Positions 45,526 to 58,336 are shown, counted from the stretch's first letter. The stretch: 64,000 bases of DNA from Thamnidium elegans (GCA_025201345.1 JAIXMG010000033.1:186001-250000), one strand, 5' to 3'. Notes: generated by a model not told the origin, from the letters alone. Translations and numbers: made by a program.

Positions 45526-48500
45526 GGAGATATTGAAACCGATAGTCTCTATGTATTAAACAAGGGGATAGCATTTAGAATTATAAAGAGAAAGAGAGAG
45601 AGATAGAGAGAAAAAGAAAAAAGGGTAACCCTCTTCGAGTACCTTTTTTTAAACCTCTCGTTCCTATCGTTCACACAGTACAAAAGACGTAGCAACTGTC
45701 AGGCTTAAAAAAACTATCATTATCATTTCTTGCCTACAATAATCACAGCTAGTCAAACGTAATCATAACTAAATCTCTACTATCGACTCTCTTAAATAAG
45801 TGATTTTTTTTGTCTCTGTTTCAAATGAAAAATAACTGCTAAAAAAGTCTAATAAATAATGGTTTCAATTTATTAAGAAACAGGAAAAGATTTTTGGGCC
45901 CAAGTTATATAATGTGGAATAGTTGTATTAATATATCATTGATAAAAAAGTTAAAAATGTTTTTTTTTTTAGTTTCATTTTTGGTGATCGGACGGCCAGT
46001 ATACGTATACTTTATTTTCTGAAGGAAGGAGAAATAAATGAGACTACATGACATAGTTGCACAATTAATATACTTACTGTATAATTGGAGTCCATAGATC
46101 GAATTTTTGTTACACTAAGAGGTTATATGCTTCATCATTACTTGTAATTTTGTTTCTATCGCCTAGAAAATGGCCAAAATCATCGCATGCAAGACCACAC
46201 CAGACACTTCAACAACAAAGAATTCTGCATAATTGAGAGAGGGGAAGGTAAAGAGACTATAAATTTGGACTTGGTGATCTTCTATTGCCATCTGATAAAG
46301 CTCTATGTTCGCTTAGTTTGGCATATTTTACTTTGGTTTTCTCCCTAAAGAAAACAAACAATATATTGCGTTTTAGAATATTATCCCGCATAATTCATTG
46401 AGAGCTTGGTACAAATCACTATTTCTGAAATAGTTACACCTTTTCTTGATATGCCATCGAAAGCTTCGTCAAATAACGGATAGACGAAAGTCATTGTAAA
46501 CTGATATATATATTCGTAGATGGGTCTCTAAACTGGTTTTATCATCCATAGTCATGATAGCGTCCACTTCCTTTTCGACTGATTCTGAAGGGGGTAAAGT
46601 GACTTATATGCTCCATTAATATGATATACTGACCATGGAAAATAGTCTTAATAGAAGAATCTAAGCGAGTAGTTGTATAATCTAAAATATTATATTAAAG
46701 TAAGCTAACTGAGAATATTTAATTAATATTTGCTCTTCTTTAACAAATTGAAAACTTAATCTTGTTTATGTAGAATGTCGACTCTGCATTTTCCCATCAT
46801 TGACTGAAGTCTATTAATATGTAAAGATTATTGAAAAATCAAACCCGTTTTGAAAAAAAAAAGTTACCAATTCCATCATTAGTGCTTTAAGACGTTTGAT
46901 TCTATAAGCGAACAAAAATATGTAACTGTGAAGGCACGTTTACGTAGACTTTCCTAATTGACTTACAATTGAAAGAGAAACAACGTCGGTCACATCTGCT
47001 TGAAGGTATAGCTCGTTATAAAGCTTTTGTTATTTATCTACAAGCTGGTGATTTTTTTCTCCCAGAAACATTAGCCTTTGTCTATTAAAAATAAACTGGT
47101 CTACCTAGCCAAAGACCTATTATGTTATTAATTTTACAATAATTTAAAAATGTCATACACAAGACAGATGTAAATGTTAAAAGTAACGTGTCTGTTTAAG
47201 ATATGAAAATAGCCATACCAAGAACAAGAGCCTATATTAAGCAAGAAACTGAAGATAGCAAATAATTTTTGAAATGCGCTTTGTATTCGCCAGTGAAAAT
47301 TGAATCGTCTTTAGAGATTAGCAAGTATGAAGGCAATAAATGTTGAAAAAGGAATGTATATATATATATATATATATTGAGAGAGAGAGATTGACAAAGA
47401 GTTTTTACACGACCTGATACTCGTTATACACTCTTATTAACAAGTATCGAAAATAGACATAGTAATTCGTGTAAAATCACTTTTAGATACAGATACTGTT
47501 TTCTTGATCATGAATTTCACACCCATAAAATCAAAGGGACACCTATTATCAATGCCAAAATACTCTGCTGTAATATTTGCAATAAGAGATTTACAACTGC
47601 TGCTTTATATCGCAAAGTACCTTATAATAGCATTTGAGAACTTTTCCTTATTTTGAAACGCTCCTGAAATCTTAAAATATCTCTATGCCAAGTAGGGCCC
47701 GTGGGAAAATAAACGCCGAAGTAAGCTTCTCTTTATTTTATGCATCTGTTCGAAAACAGCATATTATCAGGTCTCATTTTTAATATCTTGTTCTATTTAC
47801 CCTGCCTTTTCGATGAGGATATGTACACTACTATCTGTTTCAGTTACATCAAACAGGAATTAGTCGGTTGCACGCAGCATCGCACAGATATGCTAAAGTC
47901 CATGCGCATAAATGTTTTTGTGAAAATAATTAGTTTATACTTGCTCTTTCATAAAATAACAATGATGTAGTACCTAATATTATGTTAGCTCGGTTTACTT
48001 TTCGTATTACCCTCGACTGTTAAAAAAGTAGCCCCTGACTTATTAAATCGTAGCCTAAATATTGATTAGATATTACTATAAATTCTTAGCGTTATTTCAG
48101 ATAACAATCAAAGTGGTAAATCTAACATTTATATATACATTCTGCATAAGCGGAAATGCGTTCTAATTCTATTTAATAAAAACTAGGATATAACAAGTAC
48201 GTTTAGCTATTCAATATATATATTCTCATACATCTACATCTAAAAACGAATCATGTAACCTAAATGATAGCGGCTGCATATTTTTTTTTCTTTTTTTTTT
48301 TTGCCCTTCTAAGACCTGATTGTATCCCGTTGTACTGAAATGCATGTATAAATATCGAATCGATGGACATGCTCAGATTTAAAACTCTCAAAAAAGTAAA
48401 AAACCTTGATCATATGAGCTTTAAAATATTAATGGATGTCTATGAACTATAACCAATAGTAATGCCAGTAACAGCCAAAAGTTGCTAAAACGATAAATTA

Positions 48501-48788
48501 CTTATGGAAAAAAAAAGAAGTACTCTTTATTCCATGACAACCTGTCTCGATTCCAATAGAGATTTTATCCGAAGCCTAAAAGAAGATATTCCTCTCTCAA
48601 TAATAAATATTAATGTATAATTAGCTACTAGCACAAATACCTTAATCTATAATTGAGCTCTCCTAGAAGAACGATTTTTGTAATAATAATTAGAAGGTGT
48701 AGGGAAACAAAAAAGAAAAAAAAAAAAACGCTATAAAAAGATTACGCGTAATTTTTTTTTTTTTTTTTTTCGCTATCAAATATCTCCT
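45526..48788. other. Gene-poor region with relics
   Basis: About 3.3 kb. It includes the minus-strand relic at 46080-46690, a C2H2-like open piece at about 47480-47630 and a TA/GA repeat at 47357-47390. A short ORF at 47740-47970 has no recognisable domain. No intact gene or RNA is supported. Confidence 0.5.
46080..46690 (-). pseudogene. Decayed minus-strand gene, family unknown
   Basis: About 70 codons are open from about 46690 to a TGA at 46469 (includes DYTTTRLDSSIKTIFHG, then SESVEKEVDAIMTMDDKTSL). A shifted frame continues MTFVYPLFDEAFDGISRK. Further down, around 46300, EKTKVKYAKLSEHRALSDGN and FFVVEVSG-like pieces appear in different frames. The order (a helical lead, then D/E-x-[SK]-like strand pieces) recalls the relic at 33290-34714, but the match is by eye and weak. 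No splice set joins all pieces. Confidence 0.35.
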
Positions 48789-50778
48789 ATGTCTCTTCAA
48801 TCCGGTTTCCTGCAAGTTCCTTTGAAGAACGCTATAGAAATATATATCAATGAGGTTATACCTCGTCTAACCAAGAAGAATAAAGTCATAGGAATTAGTG
48901 TCGCTATATTTATGTCACTTATATTACTAATTAGGGATCGTGTGTTCAAGCCCCCACGAAACCTTCGTCACATACCATATTTTGGATATTACAGTCTTAT
49001 AAAATCCATTGCATCAGGAGAGTCTCTTTATGATCGAAGTATGAGAGTTCATGTCCCACTTGTGAACAGCTCGCGCGACGGGTTATACGTAGTATGTACT
49101 TGGTCATAGAAAGCATAACATATACTCTAATACAGAATATGTAGGAACCTGGAAAAAGCGGTTGGGAAGTCCATGTGTGCAACCCAGAAGATATGAGACG
49201 AATCTTTTATAAACATGGTAAATAAGTATAAACATATTAATATATTTTTAAAACTACTAACACGCTCAAAAAAGAACAATTCCTCAAGGACGAATTTGGT
49301 AAAGGATGTGAACAAACCTTACTCAGTAAATTTACTGCTGGTCCTAATATTGGCGTGTTGGTTGGTGAACCATGGAAAGCTCAAAGAAAGATTGTTAATC
49401 CAGCATTTCGTCGTTCTGTTCCCGTCAAACTATTCGGCAAAATAGCACAAGACTTGTTTGAAGTCATGGACACGAAGGGCGAGACCGTAGAAGTTTCCAA
49501 TTTGATGTCTCGATGTACGCTTGAAGCCATTGGAAGAGCAGGATTCGGTAAATTCCATTCAATAATAAACATATTTATCTTATAGTAACTTTTTTTTTTA
49601 TATATAGGATTCGAATTTAATGCTATCAAAGATAGTAAAAGTAAATGGTCAACTATGTATGGTAGTATAGCCAAAGGCCTTAGTGACCATAAATTTTATA
49701 TTTTTCCCGTGTTGGATCAAAGTTTGCTTTGGTTGTTTCCGAAGAGAAAGTTACTCCATCAATATTTGGATGAATTTTTATCTGTAATGGATGAAATCAT
49801 TCTACACAAGCGAGAATTGATAAAAAATTCCAAGAATGAAAATAACGATTTGGAGGAAAACGAAAAGGACTTCTTGACCTTAATGATCGAAAGTGAACTA
49901 AGAGATGAAGGCGTCATGTCTAACGAAGAACTCAAAGTAGATAGTATTAATTTATTTTACAATGTAATTATTAACATTAAAATAGGCCAACCTATGTCTT
50001 TTCTTTGTAGCTGGTATGTAAACCCGTTTGCCCCTTTTTTTTAAAAAAAAAATAACTTTATTTTTTTCAACAGGACATGATACTACTGCTAGCGCAATTT
50101 GCGTTTCTTTATATTATCTTGCCAGGTTTCCCGTAAGTTTTAAGTTATTTATACCTTTTAAAACTAATAGTAATAATAATAAAAATTACAGGAAGCCCAA
50201 AAGAAGGCAAGAGAGGAAGCCATTTCAATTTTAGGTGATGACCCAAAGGATGTCCTGCCATCTGTAGAAAACACCAAGAAAATGAATTATATCACTCAAG
50301 TTATGAAAGAAGGACTGCGTTTAAATGCTCCAATTGGCGCTGCTATTATTCCACGCTTAGCTGGTGAAGATACTTTTTTATCGGGTACCTTAATTCCCAA
50401 AGGAACCTCATTGATTATGAATATGTTTAATATTCATCACAGTGAAAAATATTGGGAAAATCCCGAACAATTTAAACCAGAGCGATTCGAAAACGATAAT
50501 ATTAATACATCTTGGCTTCCATTCGGAAGTGGAGCAAGACAATGTATTGGCATGAACTTTAGTTTGATTGAGCAACGTGTGATACTTTCTATGCTTTGTA
50601 AGTTTAAAGCAATTACTTTGTACTAAAAAATATTATTGATAAAGTTTTATTTTTAGTGAGAAAGTATACTTGGACAATTCCAGAGGACTCTATCCATAAA
50701 GACAGGTTAATCACTTCTGGATTTCCTATTATTGTCCCCCATGGAGGGCTAGACCTGAGGTTTCTAAAAAGATACTAG
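48789..50778 (+). CDS. Cytochrome P450, tandem paralogue 1
   Basis: Eight exons, 48789-49091, 49145-49217, 49275-49547, 49608-49936, 49986-50013, 50074-50132, 50192-50597 and 50657-50778, giving 530 residues. An N-terminal membrane anchor lies near residues 34-53 (VIGISVAIFMSLILLIR), followed by the proline hinge PPRNLRHIPYFGYY. The I-helix AGHDTTAS carries the oxygen-activation Thr. ExxR (EGLR), a PERF motif (KPERF) and the heme loop FGSGARQCIG with the ligand Cys near residue 472 are all present. It should be an ER-membrane monooxygenase needing cytochrome P450 reductase. The substrate is unknown. The family resembles Mucorales CYP509-type enzymes, which I offer tentatively. It heads a tandem array with copies at 51344 and 55205. 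Confidence 0.9.
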
Positions 50779-51343
50779 CTAGTACTTGAGACGAATAATA
50801 AATATAATAAAGCGATATTTCGCAATATTACGTTGCTTCAATGTCTTTAGTAAGCTATTAAATGACTGGCTATTTTTTTTAGGAAAAATGTTTCACAATT
50901 TCCGTGTTCCTGTCTTGCATAATATTTGTATGTGCACACACAGATGGTTAGTTATACGCTCCATATAGTTGTTACTTGCATAAATATTATATAGCTTCTT
51001 TATTGTTAGTGTGAAAATAATCAGAGAGACATATGCAAATATGTCTTTTTTTTGAAACAGAATTCTAAAAATACTTCTATTATCTCGATATCTATACTGT
51101 TTAAGCTTTTAGTTTTATCAAATGATCTAATCATAAGCAGAAAAAAAACAGATACGATCGCATCGATACATCTCATGTAAATCACGATGTCGTCCTTTTA
51201 GAGTATTTTAGAACTGGTTACCCCATGCTACTATCCAATGTAACATCACTTCTTTATTTATGAACTCAAGATATCTATTATAAAGTATAAAGCGATTCAG
51301 CGTTAATAGTATCTATTTTTCTCTATCACCTTTTTCTTAAATC
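50779..51343. other. Spacer in P450 array
   Basis: A 565-bp AT-rich spacer between P450 paralogues 1 and 2. No feature seen. Confidence 0.5.
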
Positions 51344-52128
51344 ATGTCCTATTTAAAAAACACATTTCTTCAACAGCCTTTAAACAATGCAGTTGAGATT
51401 TATAACAGTAAGGTTGTACCACATCTTATAAAAAAGAACAAGACGATTGCTATCAGTGTTGCAGTAGCGATATCTATATTCTATATTATCCGTGATCAAG
51501 TCTTTAGACCTCCACGAAATCTTCGACATATCCCTTATTTTGGATATTTTAGTATCCTGGGGTCAATTCTTAAAAACGAATCCTTGTTTGACCGTGGAAA
51601 AAGAGTAAGTATGGAGTTCGTTAAATCAAGGCCTGATGGTCTTTACTTGGTATGTATTAAGCTATAAACTTTGTACATATAACTTATATATTTAAACAGG
51701 AGCCTGGAAAAGTTGGCTGGGAGATTCAAGTGTATAATGCGGAAGACATTAAGCATATTTTACTTAAATACGGTCAGTTTATTAATCAGCCAATATTAAA
51801 ATAAAATTGACAACTTTAAATAACTAGAATTATTTCCGAAGACTGATTTCGCAGAAGGGTGTACAGAGACGCTTGTAAATAAATTTATTGCGAGACCTAA
51901 TTTAGTGTTCACTAATGGAGAAGAATGGAAATCTCAAAAAAAAGTAATTAATCCTGCGTTCCGTCGTTCTATGCCAGTGAAACTATTTGGAAATATAACA
52001 CAGCAGTTATTTAAAAGAATAGAAGGATCAGAAAAAACTTTGGATGTTTCTGACTTAATGACACGATGTACTTTGGAAGCTATTGGAAAAGCCGGATTCG
52101 GTACGGTATTAATAGTTAAAATGAAATA

Positions 52129-52163
<35 letters not shown>

Positions 52164-53362
52164 GACCTAAATTACATAAATAGAATTTGATTTTGAAGCA
52201 GTTAGCAAGGAAGATAGTAAATGGACTAAGATTTATAACGAAGTTATAGATGGTTTCAGAGATTTCACATACTTTATGTTTCCGAGATTAGATCAAGAGT
52301 TACTTTGGTTATTTCCTAAAAGAAAAGTACTTCATCAAAAACTAGATACTCTTATGGATATGTTGGATGAAGTAATCCAAAATAAAAGAGAGTTATTGAA
52401 ACAGGGCCAAGTTAGAAACGATGATCTGGAAGAAAACGAAAGAGATCTTTTGACGCTGATGTTAGAAAGTGAAGAGCTAGATGAAGGTTCCTTATCCGAT
52501 AAACAGTTAAAGATATTGCTAAAAATAAAATAATAGGGGATAGTTACATTATATTCATTTTGACTAGGCCAACCTTTGTGTGTTTTTCTACGCTGGTAAA
52601 GAACAATTAGCTCTAGTAATTTTATTATCATTAATCACTCCATCCTTTTTTTTTCCAAAAAAAAAAAAAAAAAAAAAATAGGACACGATACAACGGCATC
52701 GGCATTGTCTTTCGCATTAAATTATTTAGCAAAATATCCAGTAAGTTTTATAAAGTTAAGGTTTATAAAAAACTAAACAACTTTATTTAGAAAATCCAAG
52801 AACGAGCGAGAAAAGAAGCTAATTTAATTCTAGGCGATAGACCAGAAGATATCATTTCTACAGTCGAAGAAACTAAACAAATGATATATATAAATCAAAT
52901 AATCAAGGAGACATTACGCCTAAAAGCTCCTGTACCAAGAATTACTCCTCGTTTAGTGACAAAAGATACCTTTCTATCTGGCACTTTTATTCCTAAAGGA
53001 TCTAGAGTAACTATCAATATTTATGATTTGCATCTTAGTGATAAGGCTTGGGAAAATCCTACTGAATTTGATCCTGATCGATTTGCTCAAGAAGAAAGTA
53101 ATTCTACATGGGCGCCTTTTGGAGGCGGAGCTAGACAATGTATTGGCATGAATTTTAGTTTAAATGAACAGCGTGTAATGATTGCAATGATTTGTAAGTT
53201 AAAATGACTTTTGAATTTCTTTTTTTTTAAACATTTTTATTAGTAAGAAAATATACTTTGAGCCTACCAAACAATTCTACTGGCCCGGATGATGTGTGTA
53301 CTGCGGGTATACCTGTCGTCGTTCCTCATGAATTATACATAACTTTTAATAAAAGATACTAA
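51344..53362 (+). CDS. Cytochrome P450, tandem paralogue 2, with an abnormal intron 4 donor
   Basis: Inferred exons 51344-51649, 51700-51772, 51828-52100, 52184-52512, 52568-52595, 52682-52740, 52791-53193 and 53244-53362, giving 529 residues. Exons 2-6 have exactly the same lengths as paralogue 1 (73, 273, 329, 28 and 59 nt). Motifs: PPRNLRHIPYFGYF, AGHDTTAS, ETLR, DPDRF and heme loop FGGGARQCIG. The fourth intron starts AT (52513-52514) where paralogues 1 and 3 have GT. If the intron is retained, translation stops at 52531, before the I-helix and heme loop. The gene is therefore either a recent pseudogene or uses a rare AT-AG splice. The 52134-52161 A run lies inside intron 3. Catalytic residues are intact downstream, which argues the damage is recent. 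Confidence 0.78.
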
Positions 53363-53706
53363 TACCTTTAAGTGTACCTAAAGCTAAATATATAAATTTA
53401 TACGCATATTTTAAAAGACATGCTAAAAATAATAATAGAGGGTTTCATATACCTATAAAAGTATGCAAACATCTGAGGAAAGAAGTTTCTTTATCATACA
53501 GATTTCATGACAAGTAAATCATCGATATTATAGTGCAAGGATGATTTGGAATACATTGCTATTGCCGCTTTCAAAATCCAGAGCAAAAAAATACTGTAAT
53601 ATATAAATAATGAGCCATTGCTGCTATCCTGTATCTTTAAGTATGACTCTGTGTGTGTGCTACTTAGTACATAGCTATTTGTGGGCTGATTATACATCCA
53701 CTATTA
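53363..53706. other. Spacer in P450 array
   Basis: A 344-bp spacer. Nothing supported. Confidence 0.5.
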
Positions 53707-54540
53707 TGTAAATTTGTCGCAGGATGTAATATAGATACTAAGAATGTGCCTGAACGGATAGATCAACGAAAAATAGTAAACCCCGCACTTCGTCGTTAAA
53801 TTATTTGGAAAGATAACACAGCGATTGTTTGAAGCGATGGATATAATGGACAAGACTGTAAACATATCTGATTTGATAATTCGGTATATATTAGAAGCTA
53901 TAGGAAAAGCAGGATTCGGTAAAATAAAAGCTCGTATTTTTTTTTTTTTTTTTTTTGGAAAAATATAAATTCTGGAGTACCTATCGTTAGTGTGAAAGGC
54001 GGTCAACATATAAAGATACTTGTTAAATAAATATTTTCTCTTTTTAAAAAAACGATAAAGTTCAACCTACACTTTTTTTTCATGGCCGCTATGTTTGTAT
54101 ACAATGACGATACCGGGACAAGTATTTAACCATTGTTTATAATAAACAAGACGTGGCCATTATAGAACTCTCTACTATATTAAACAAAAAAAAAAGCGAG
54201 ACAAGAGGCACTAAAACCTTTTAAGCCCCAACTAAAACACTCTCTTACCACCACTACCCATCCCTTAAAAAGAAAAAGACGTATCTCAACTGCATTATCC
54301 AAGAAAACCCTTACTCAATACAGCAGCCTTATCGCCTAACTATTCAGTCGTTATTATGTCCCTTATGTTGCCACAAACCATATAACACTACGCGATATCC
54401 TGCTGAACCAAAATAGTAAACACCTTTAAGTCTCGTCACACCAAATGGTTTAACCATCAAATTTGATCCAGATAGAGTTTCTAGAACAGATTTTTATTTA
54501 CGTGGGGATGTGGAAGTGGAACACGAAGAAAATTGGAAAA
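53707..54540 (+). pseudogene. Cytochrome P450 pseudogene, tandem remnant
   Basis: Positions 53707-53922 correspond to P450 exon 3: CKFVAGCNID, then KIVNPALRR, a small deletion with frame shift, and KLFGKITQRLFEAMD and LEAIGKAGFG before a GTAAAA donor. The I-helix exons are missing. A second remnant at about 54440-54535 reads FDPDRV and, after a shift, TWGCGSGTRR. That is the decayed DPDRF to heme-loop part of exon 7, with the Cys ligand no longer readable. This is a fourth member of the array lost by internal deletion and point decay. Confidence 0.75.
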
Positions 54541-55204
54541 AAAAAAGAGTTTAATTTAAATGGGATATAAGTAGGATTTTCTTAAGAAAAGAAAAGCAGG
54601 GATGCATAATTCTGTAAAAGCCAAATATACTGCTAAGAATTAAAACAGGCCAAATTGACTATCTTTTCAACTTATTTACATACGAAGCAATTATGTTACT
54701 GATTCTATTACATTGTAAAGGATTATTACCGCTCTCCAAAAAACAAGGGAATATTTATTTATTTGAAACGTAAAAAAATATGTTTCCAGTATTTGCAATG
54801 GCTTGGTGCAACATCATGTGTATCCCCAAAAAAAAACACATATTCATATCACATTCATATTACAGAAAAAAAAAGTATAACCAGTTCTTGTAGAACGCCC
54901 AAAAAATTGGTACGTTTAGGTCACTACTACATCCAAATCGATACACATGGTTTTTTTTAAAAAAAAGAAAAGGTTATTATTACTACCCTATGATCTTTAA
55001 GCTGTGTGCGAGAAAAAAAAAGGCCTTTGCATATTTTTTGAAAGCACATTTTAACGATCGAAAAGATAAGTAGTGTGCTACTTGAACTCAGTTTATTTAT
55101 GCTACTTTTTTTTTTTTTTTTTACCGAGATGAGCAATAAAATAAAAAGGGTTCTCTTGTCCCCTTCTTTTTCTTCTTTTTTTTTTCTTCTTTCTTTTTTC
55201 AGAA
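54541..55204. other. Spacer in P450 array
   Basis: About 660 bp with A and T runs. Short ORFs are low complexity. A T/C-rich leader precedes the start at 55205. Confidence 0.5.
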
Positions 55205-57191
55205 ATGTCTCTGCAGTCTAGTATGATATTTGGTTTTTTAAAGACGCCTTTAGAAACCATGATTCAATTATACACGACCGAAGTCATTCCGCATCTTACA
55301 AAAAGAAACAAGACTATTGGTATTACAACCGCTATTGTTTTATCATCGATTTACTTTATTCGAGATACAGTTTTCAAACCGCCTCGTAACTTGCGTCACT
55401 TGCCTTACTTTGGATACTTTAGCGTAATTCGGTCCTTGATGAAAGGCGAGTCCATGTTTGACCGAGGTTATAGTGCGCATATTCCATTGGTAAACGCTCG
55501 TCCTGATGGGCTCTACGTCGAGCCCGGAAAAGTAGGATGGGAAGTTCATGTTTCGAATCCAGAAGATGTAAAGCACATTCTTTTAAAGACAGGTATATAC
55601 AAGAATATATCACCCCTTTCATTATATATATATATATATATATATAAACTAAATATATATATTGTAATTATATTGTAGATGTCTTTCCAAAAGCTGATTT
55701 CAATAAGGGAAGCGAATTTGGTCTTTTGAATAAATTTGTTGCAGGACCAAATGTAATTATTATTTCTGGGGACCATTGGAAATCGCAGCGTAAAGTCATC
55801 AACCCGGCGTTCCGTCGATCGATGCCTGTTAAGTTATTTGGGCAACTTACACAGGAATTATTTCTGACAATAGAAAAATTGGGTAGTACAGTAGACGTAT
55901 CTGATCTAATGATGAGGTGTACATTAGATGCCATTGGTCGAGCCGGTTTTGGTATTGTATACTTTATTTTCTCACCCACATCCTCTCTCTACTAATTTTT
56001 TTAAAAAAAAAAGGATTTGATTTTTCTGCCATCCGTGATAGCAACAGTCATTGGACGACTCTGTATAATGAACTCACTGAAGGATTTCGCGACTACAAGT
56101 TCTTTATATTCCCTGTTTTGGACCAAAGCTTACTTTGGTTATTTCCTAAACGAAAGATCTTGCATCAAAAGTTGGATATCTTTATGGACAAGTTGGATCA
56201 AGTGATTCAGTCTAAACGAAACCAGTTATCTGAAGGTCACACGAGTAATATTGATTTGGAGCATGAACGAGATTTGTTAACGCTTATGATTGAAAGTGAG
56301 CAAAGAGGCGACGGAGCTTTAACTGATTTGGAATTAAAGGTAGCACGAAATAGAAGAGAATCTTGTACTTTTTTTTAATTAAGCTTTTTTTTAGTCTAAT
56401 CTGTGCTTATTCTTTTTTGCTGGTAACAAAAAAAAATATGTTCTACCCCACAAAATAATTTTACTCACTGATTTTAGGTCATGACACAACTTCTAGTGCG
56501 CTTTCATTTGCTATTTATCATCTAGCCAAGCATCCTGTAATATTATATTTTCTTTTTTTTAAAAAAAAGAATAATACTAATGCTTTATTTTTCTTGGGTA
56601 TACAGGAAATTCAAGAAAGGGCTCGGGCCGAAGCAATTGATATATTGGGTGATGAACCTACCGATATACTTCCTACGGCTGAAGAAATCAAGCGAATGTC
56701 ATATATTAACCAAGTGATGAAAGAAACGTTACGCATTACCGGTCCCGTTCCCAGATTAGGAACACGTATTGCCACGGAAGACACGATACTTTCTGGAACA
56801 TTTATCCCCAAGGGAACATCAGTTTTAATTAGTGTATTTAATACACATCACAGTGATAAAATTTGGCATGATCCTGAAACGTTTAATCCAGATAGGTTTT
56901 CGGATGAACAAGGAGCTCAAGGTTGGTTACCGTTTGGAGGCGGATCAAGATTATGCATTGGTATGAATTTTAGTTTAAATGAACAACGTGTTATGATATC
57001 TATGTTATGTAAGTGTATATCTCTGCTTTTGAATATTATACACTTTTTTTTTACTAAATAGTAACTATGCAGTGAGGAAATATAAATGGTCATTTCCAGA
57101 AGGTTCATCTTTTGAAACTGAATTAGTTACATCTGGTGTTCCAGTTGTTGCCCCTGAAGGCTTAAAAATGACTTTTAAAAAGAGATATTAA
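55205..57191 (+). CDS. Cytochrome P450, tandem paralogue 3
   Basis: Seven exons, 55205-55592, 55679-55951, 56014-56339, 56395-56422, 56478-56536, 56606-57008 and 57073-57191, giving 531 residues. It has the same architecture as paralogues 1 and 2 except that their first intron is absent: the sequence runs GLYVEPGKVGWEVHV without a break. Motifs: N-terminal anchor (IGITTAIVLSSIYFI), PPRNLRHLPYFGYF, GHDTTSSA in the I-helix, ETLR, NPDRF and heme loop FGGGSRLCIG. The 28-nt exon encoding SNLCLFFFAG is kept. All splice sites are GT-AG, so this copy looks fully functional. Substrate unknown. It converges on the PRELI gene about 330 bp away. Confidence 0.91.
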
Positions 57192-57522
57192 TGTTACCTT
57201 ATGTAAACTATTTGTTATTTATACGTCATTCTGACCAAGACATACACGTACTTTAACTATTTAAAACATTTCCTATAAAATAAATATCATGCTACAATTT
57301 TTTACTCGGTACGGATAAAATAACATTAAGCAGGTACCGAAAAAAGAGTAAGTCCGCTTTTCCCCGGCTAAGATTTTGTGGTCATATAATTTTTTTTTTT
57401 ATTGTTGATTACAAAGAGAGAAAGAGAGAGAACTGGAGGGGTAAAAAAGATATGTACAAATTATAAAACTCTACAAAGAGAATTACGAAACAGGTTTTTA
57501 GCATAAAAGAGAGAGAGGTTGA
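57192..57522. other. Convergent 3' intergenic region
   Basis: A 331-bp stretch between convergent genes, with a GA-rich repeat near 57415-57432. No gene. Confidence 0.5.
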
Positions 57523-58336
57523 TTAAACAGGTGAATAAAAGGGTGATTGCTTTTCACGAATCATTTGTAATATATGTTGCATTCCCTTACGAGCCTAACA
57601 CATAAAAAAAAAAGTTAATTTCTGATTTGATCTTTTTTCTTGTGTTTATATGTAATCACCTTTGCAGCGTTGGCAATAAATGTACTTTGTCCAAAGCCTT
57701 CGATACGACCGGTCATGCCCCACCCAAACTTTGACACGATGCGAGCTTCAGTTTTACAAGAAGTCCAATCTGAATTCTTGTCATGTTGTTTAAATATTTG
57801 AGTTTCTTCTACTTGCATCACTCGAACATGATTTAAGTTCTTTGTACGAGTAATCATAGTTTTTGTTTTAGGATCAACTTCAGATTCTTCAATAACAAAA
57901 GCTTCTGAATTTTTAACAAACTAGGGTAATAATAAGGTTTAGTTTCTATTTAGAAAACGGAAAAATATTTTTTTTTTTTCTGTACTTACGCTTTGAGGAA
58001 ACCATTTAGGTACCTTTCCTTTCTTTAATACAAGTCGTGTTGTCTTTAATACACCATTTTCATCTACGTGACGATCTAATACGTCAACAGAAAGTACTAT
58101 TTTTTTTTTTAATTTTGCATTAGTTTTTTTTCTTATTGTTGTTGTTATGCAATCAAAAATTGTTTTACCGTGTGAGGCAAATGGGTTAGGATATCTTAAC
58201 CAAAACGCAAGTGTTACATTTTGCCATTGATAACTAAACATAATAAAGATAATTTTAGTTTCTTTTTGTGTGTGTATTATCCAATTCAAAAAAAAACATA
58301 CTCATAGTTAAAAACATGTTGATAAAATTTGACCAT
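57523..58336 (-). CDS. PRELI/MSF1 (Ups-type) mitochondrial lipid-transfer protein
   Basis: Five exons on the minus strand, 58336-58302, 58233-58169, 58096-57990, 57920-57660 and 57594-57523, giving 179 residues, right for the family. It starts MVKFYQHVFNYDYQWQNVTL, followed by AFWLRYPNPFASHV, the PRELI hallmark. VLSVDVLDRHVDENGVLKTT then RLVLKKGKVPKWFPQS and the C-terminal MTGRIEGFGQSTFIANAAKA follow, also typical. PRELI/Ups proteins shuttle phosphatidic acid or phosphatidylserine across the mitochondrial intermembrane space with an Mdm35 partner. Ups1 versus Ups2/SLMO cannot be settled by eye. The short first exon (35 nt) was placed by requiring the NYDYQWQ frame; an ORF-only start would miss it. 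Confidence 0.88.
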
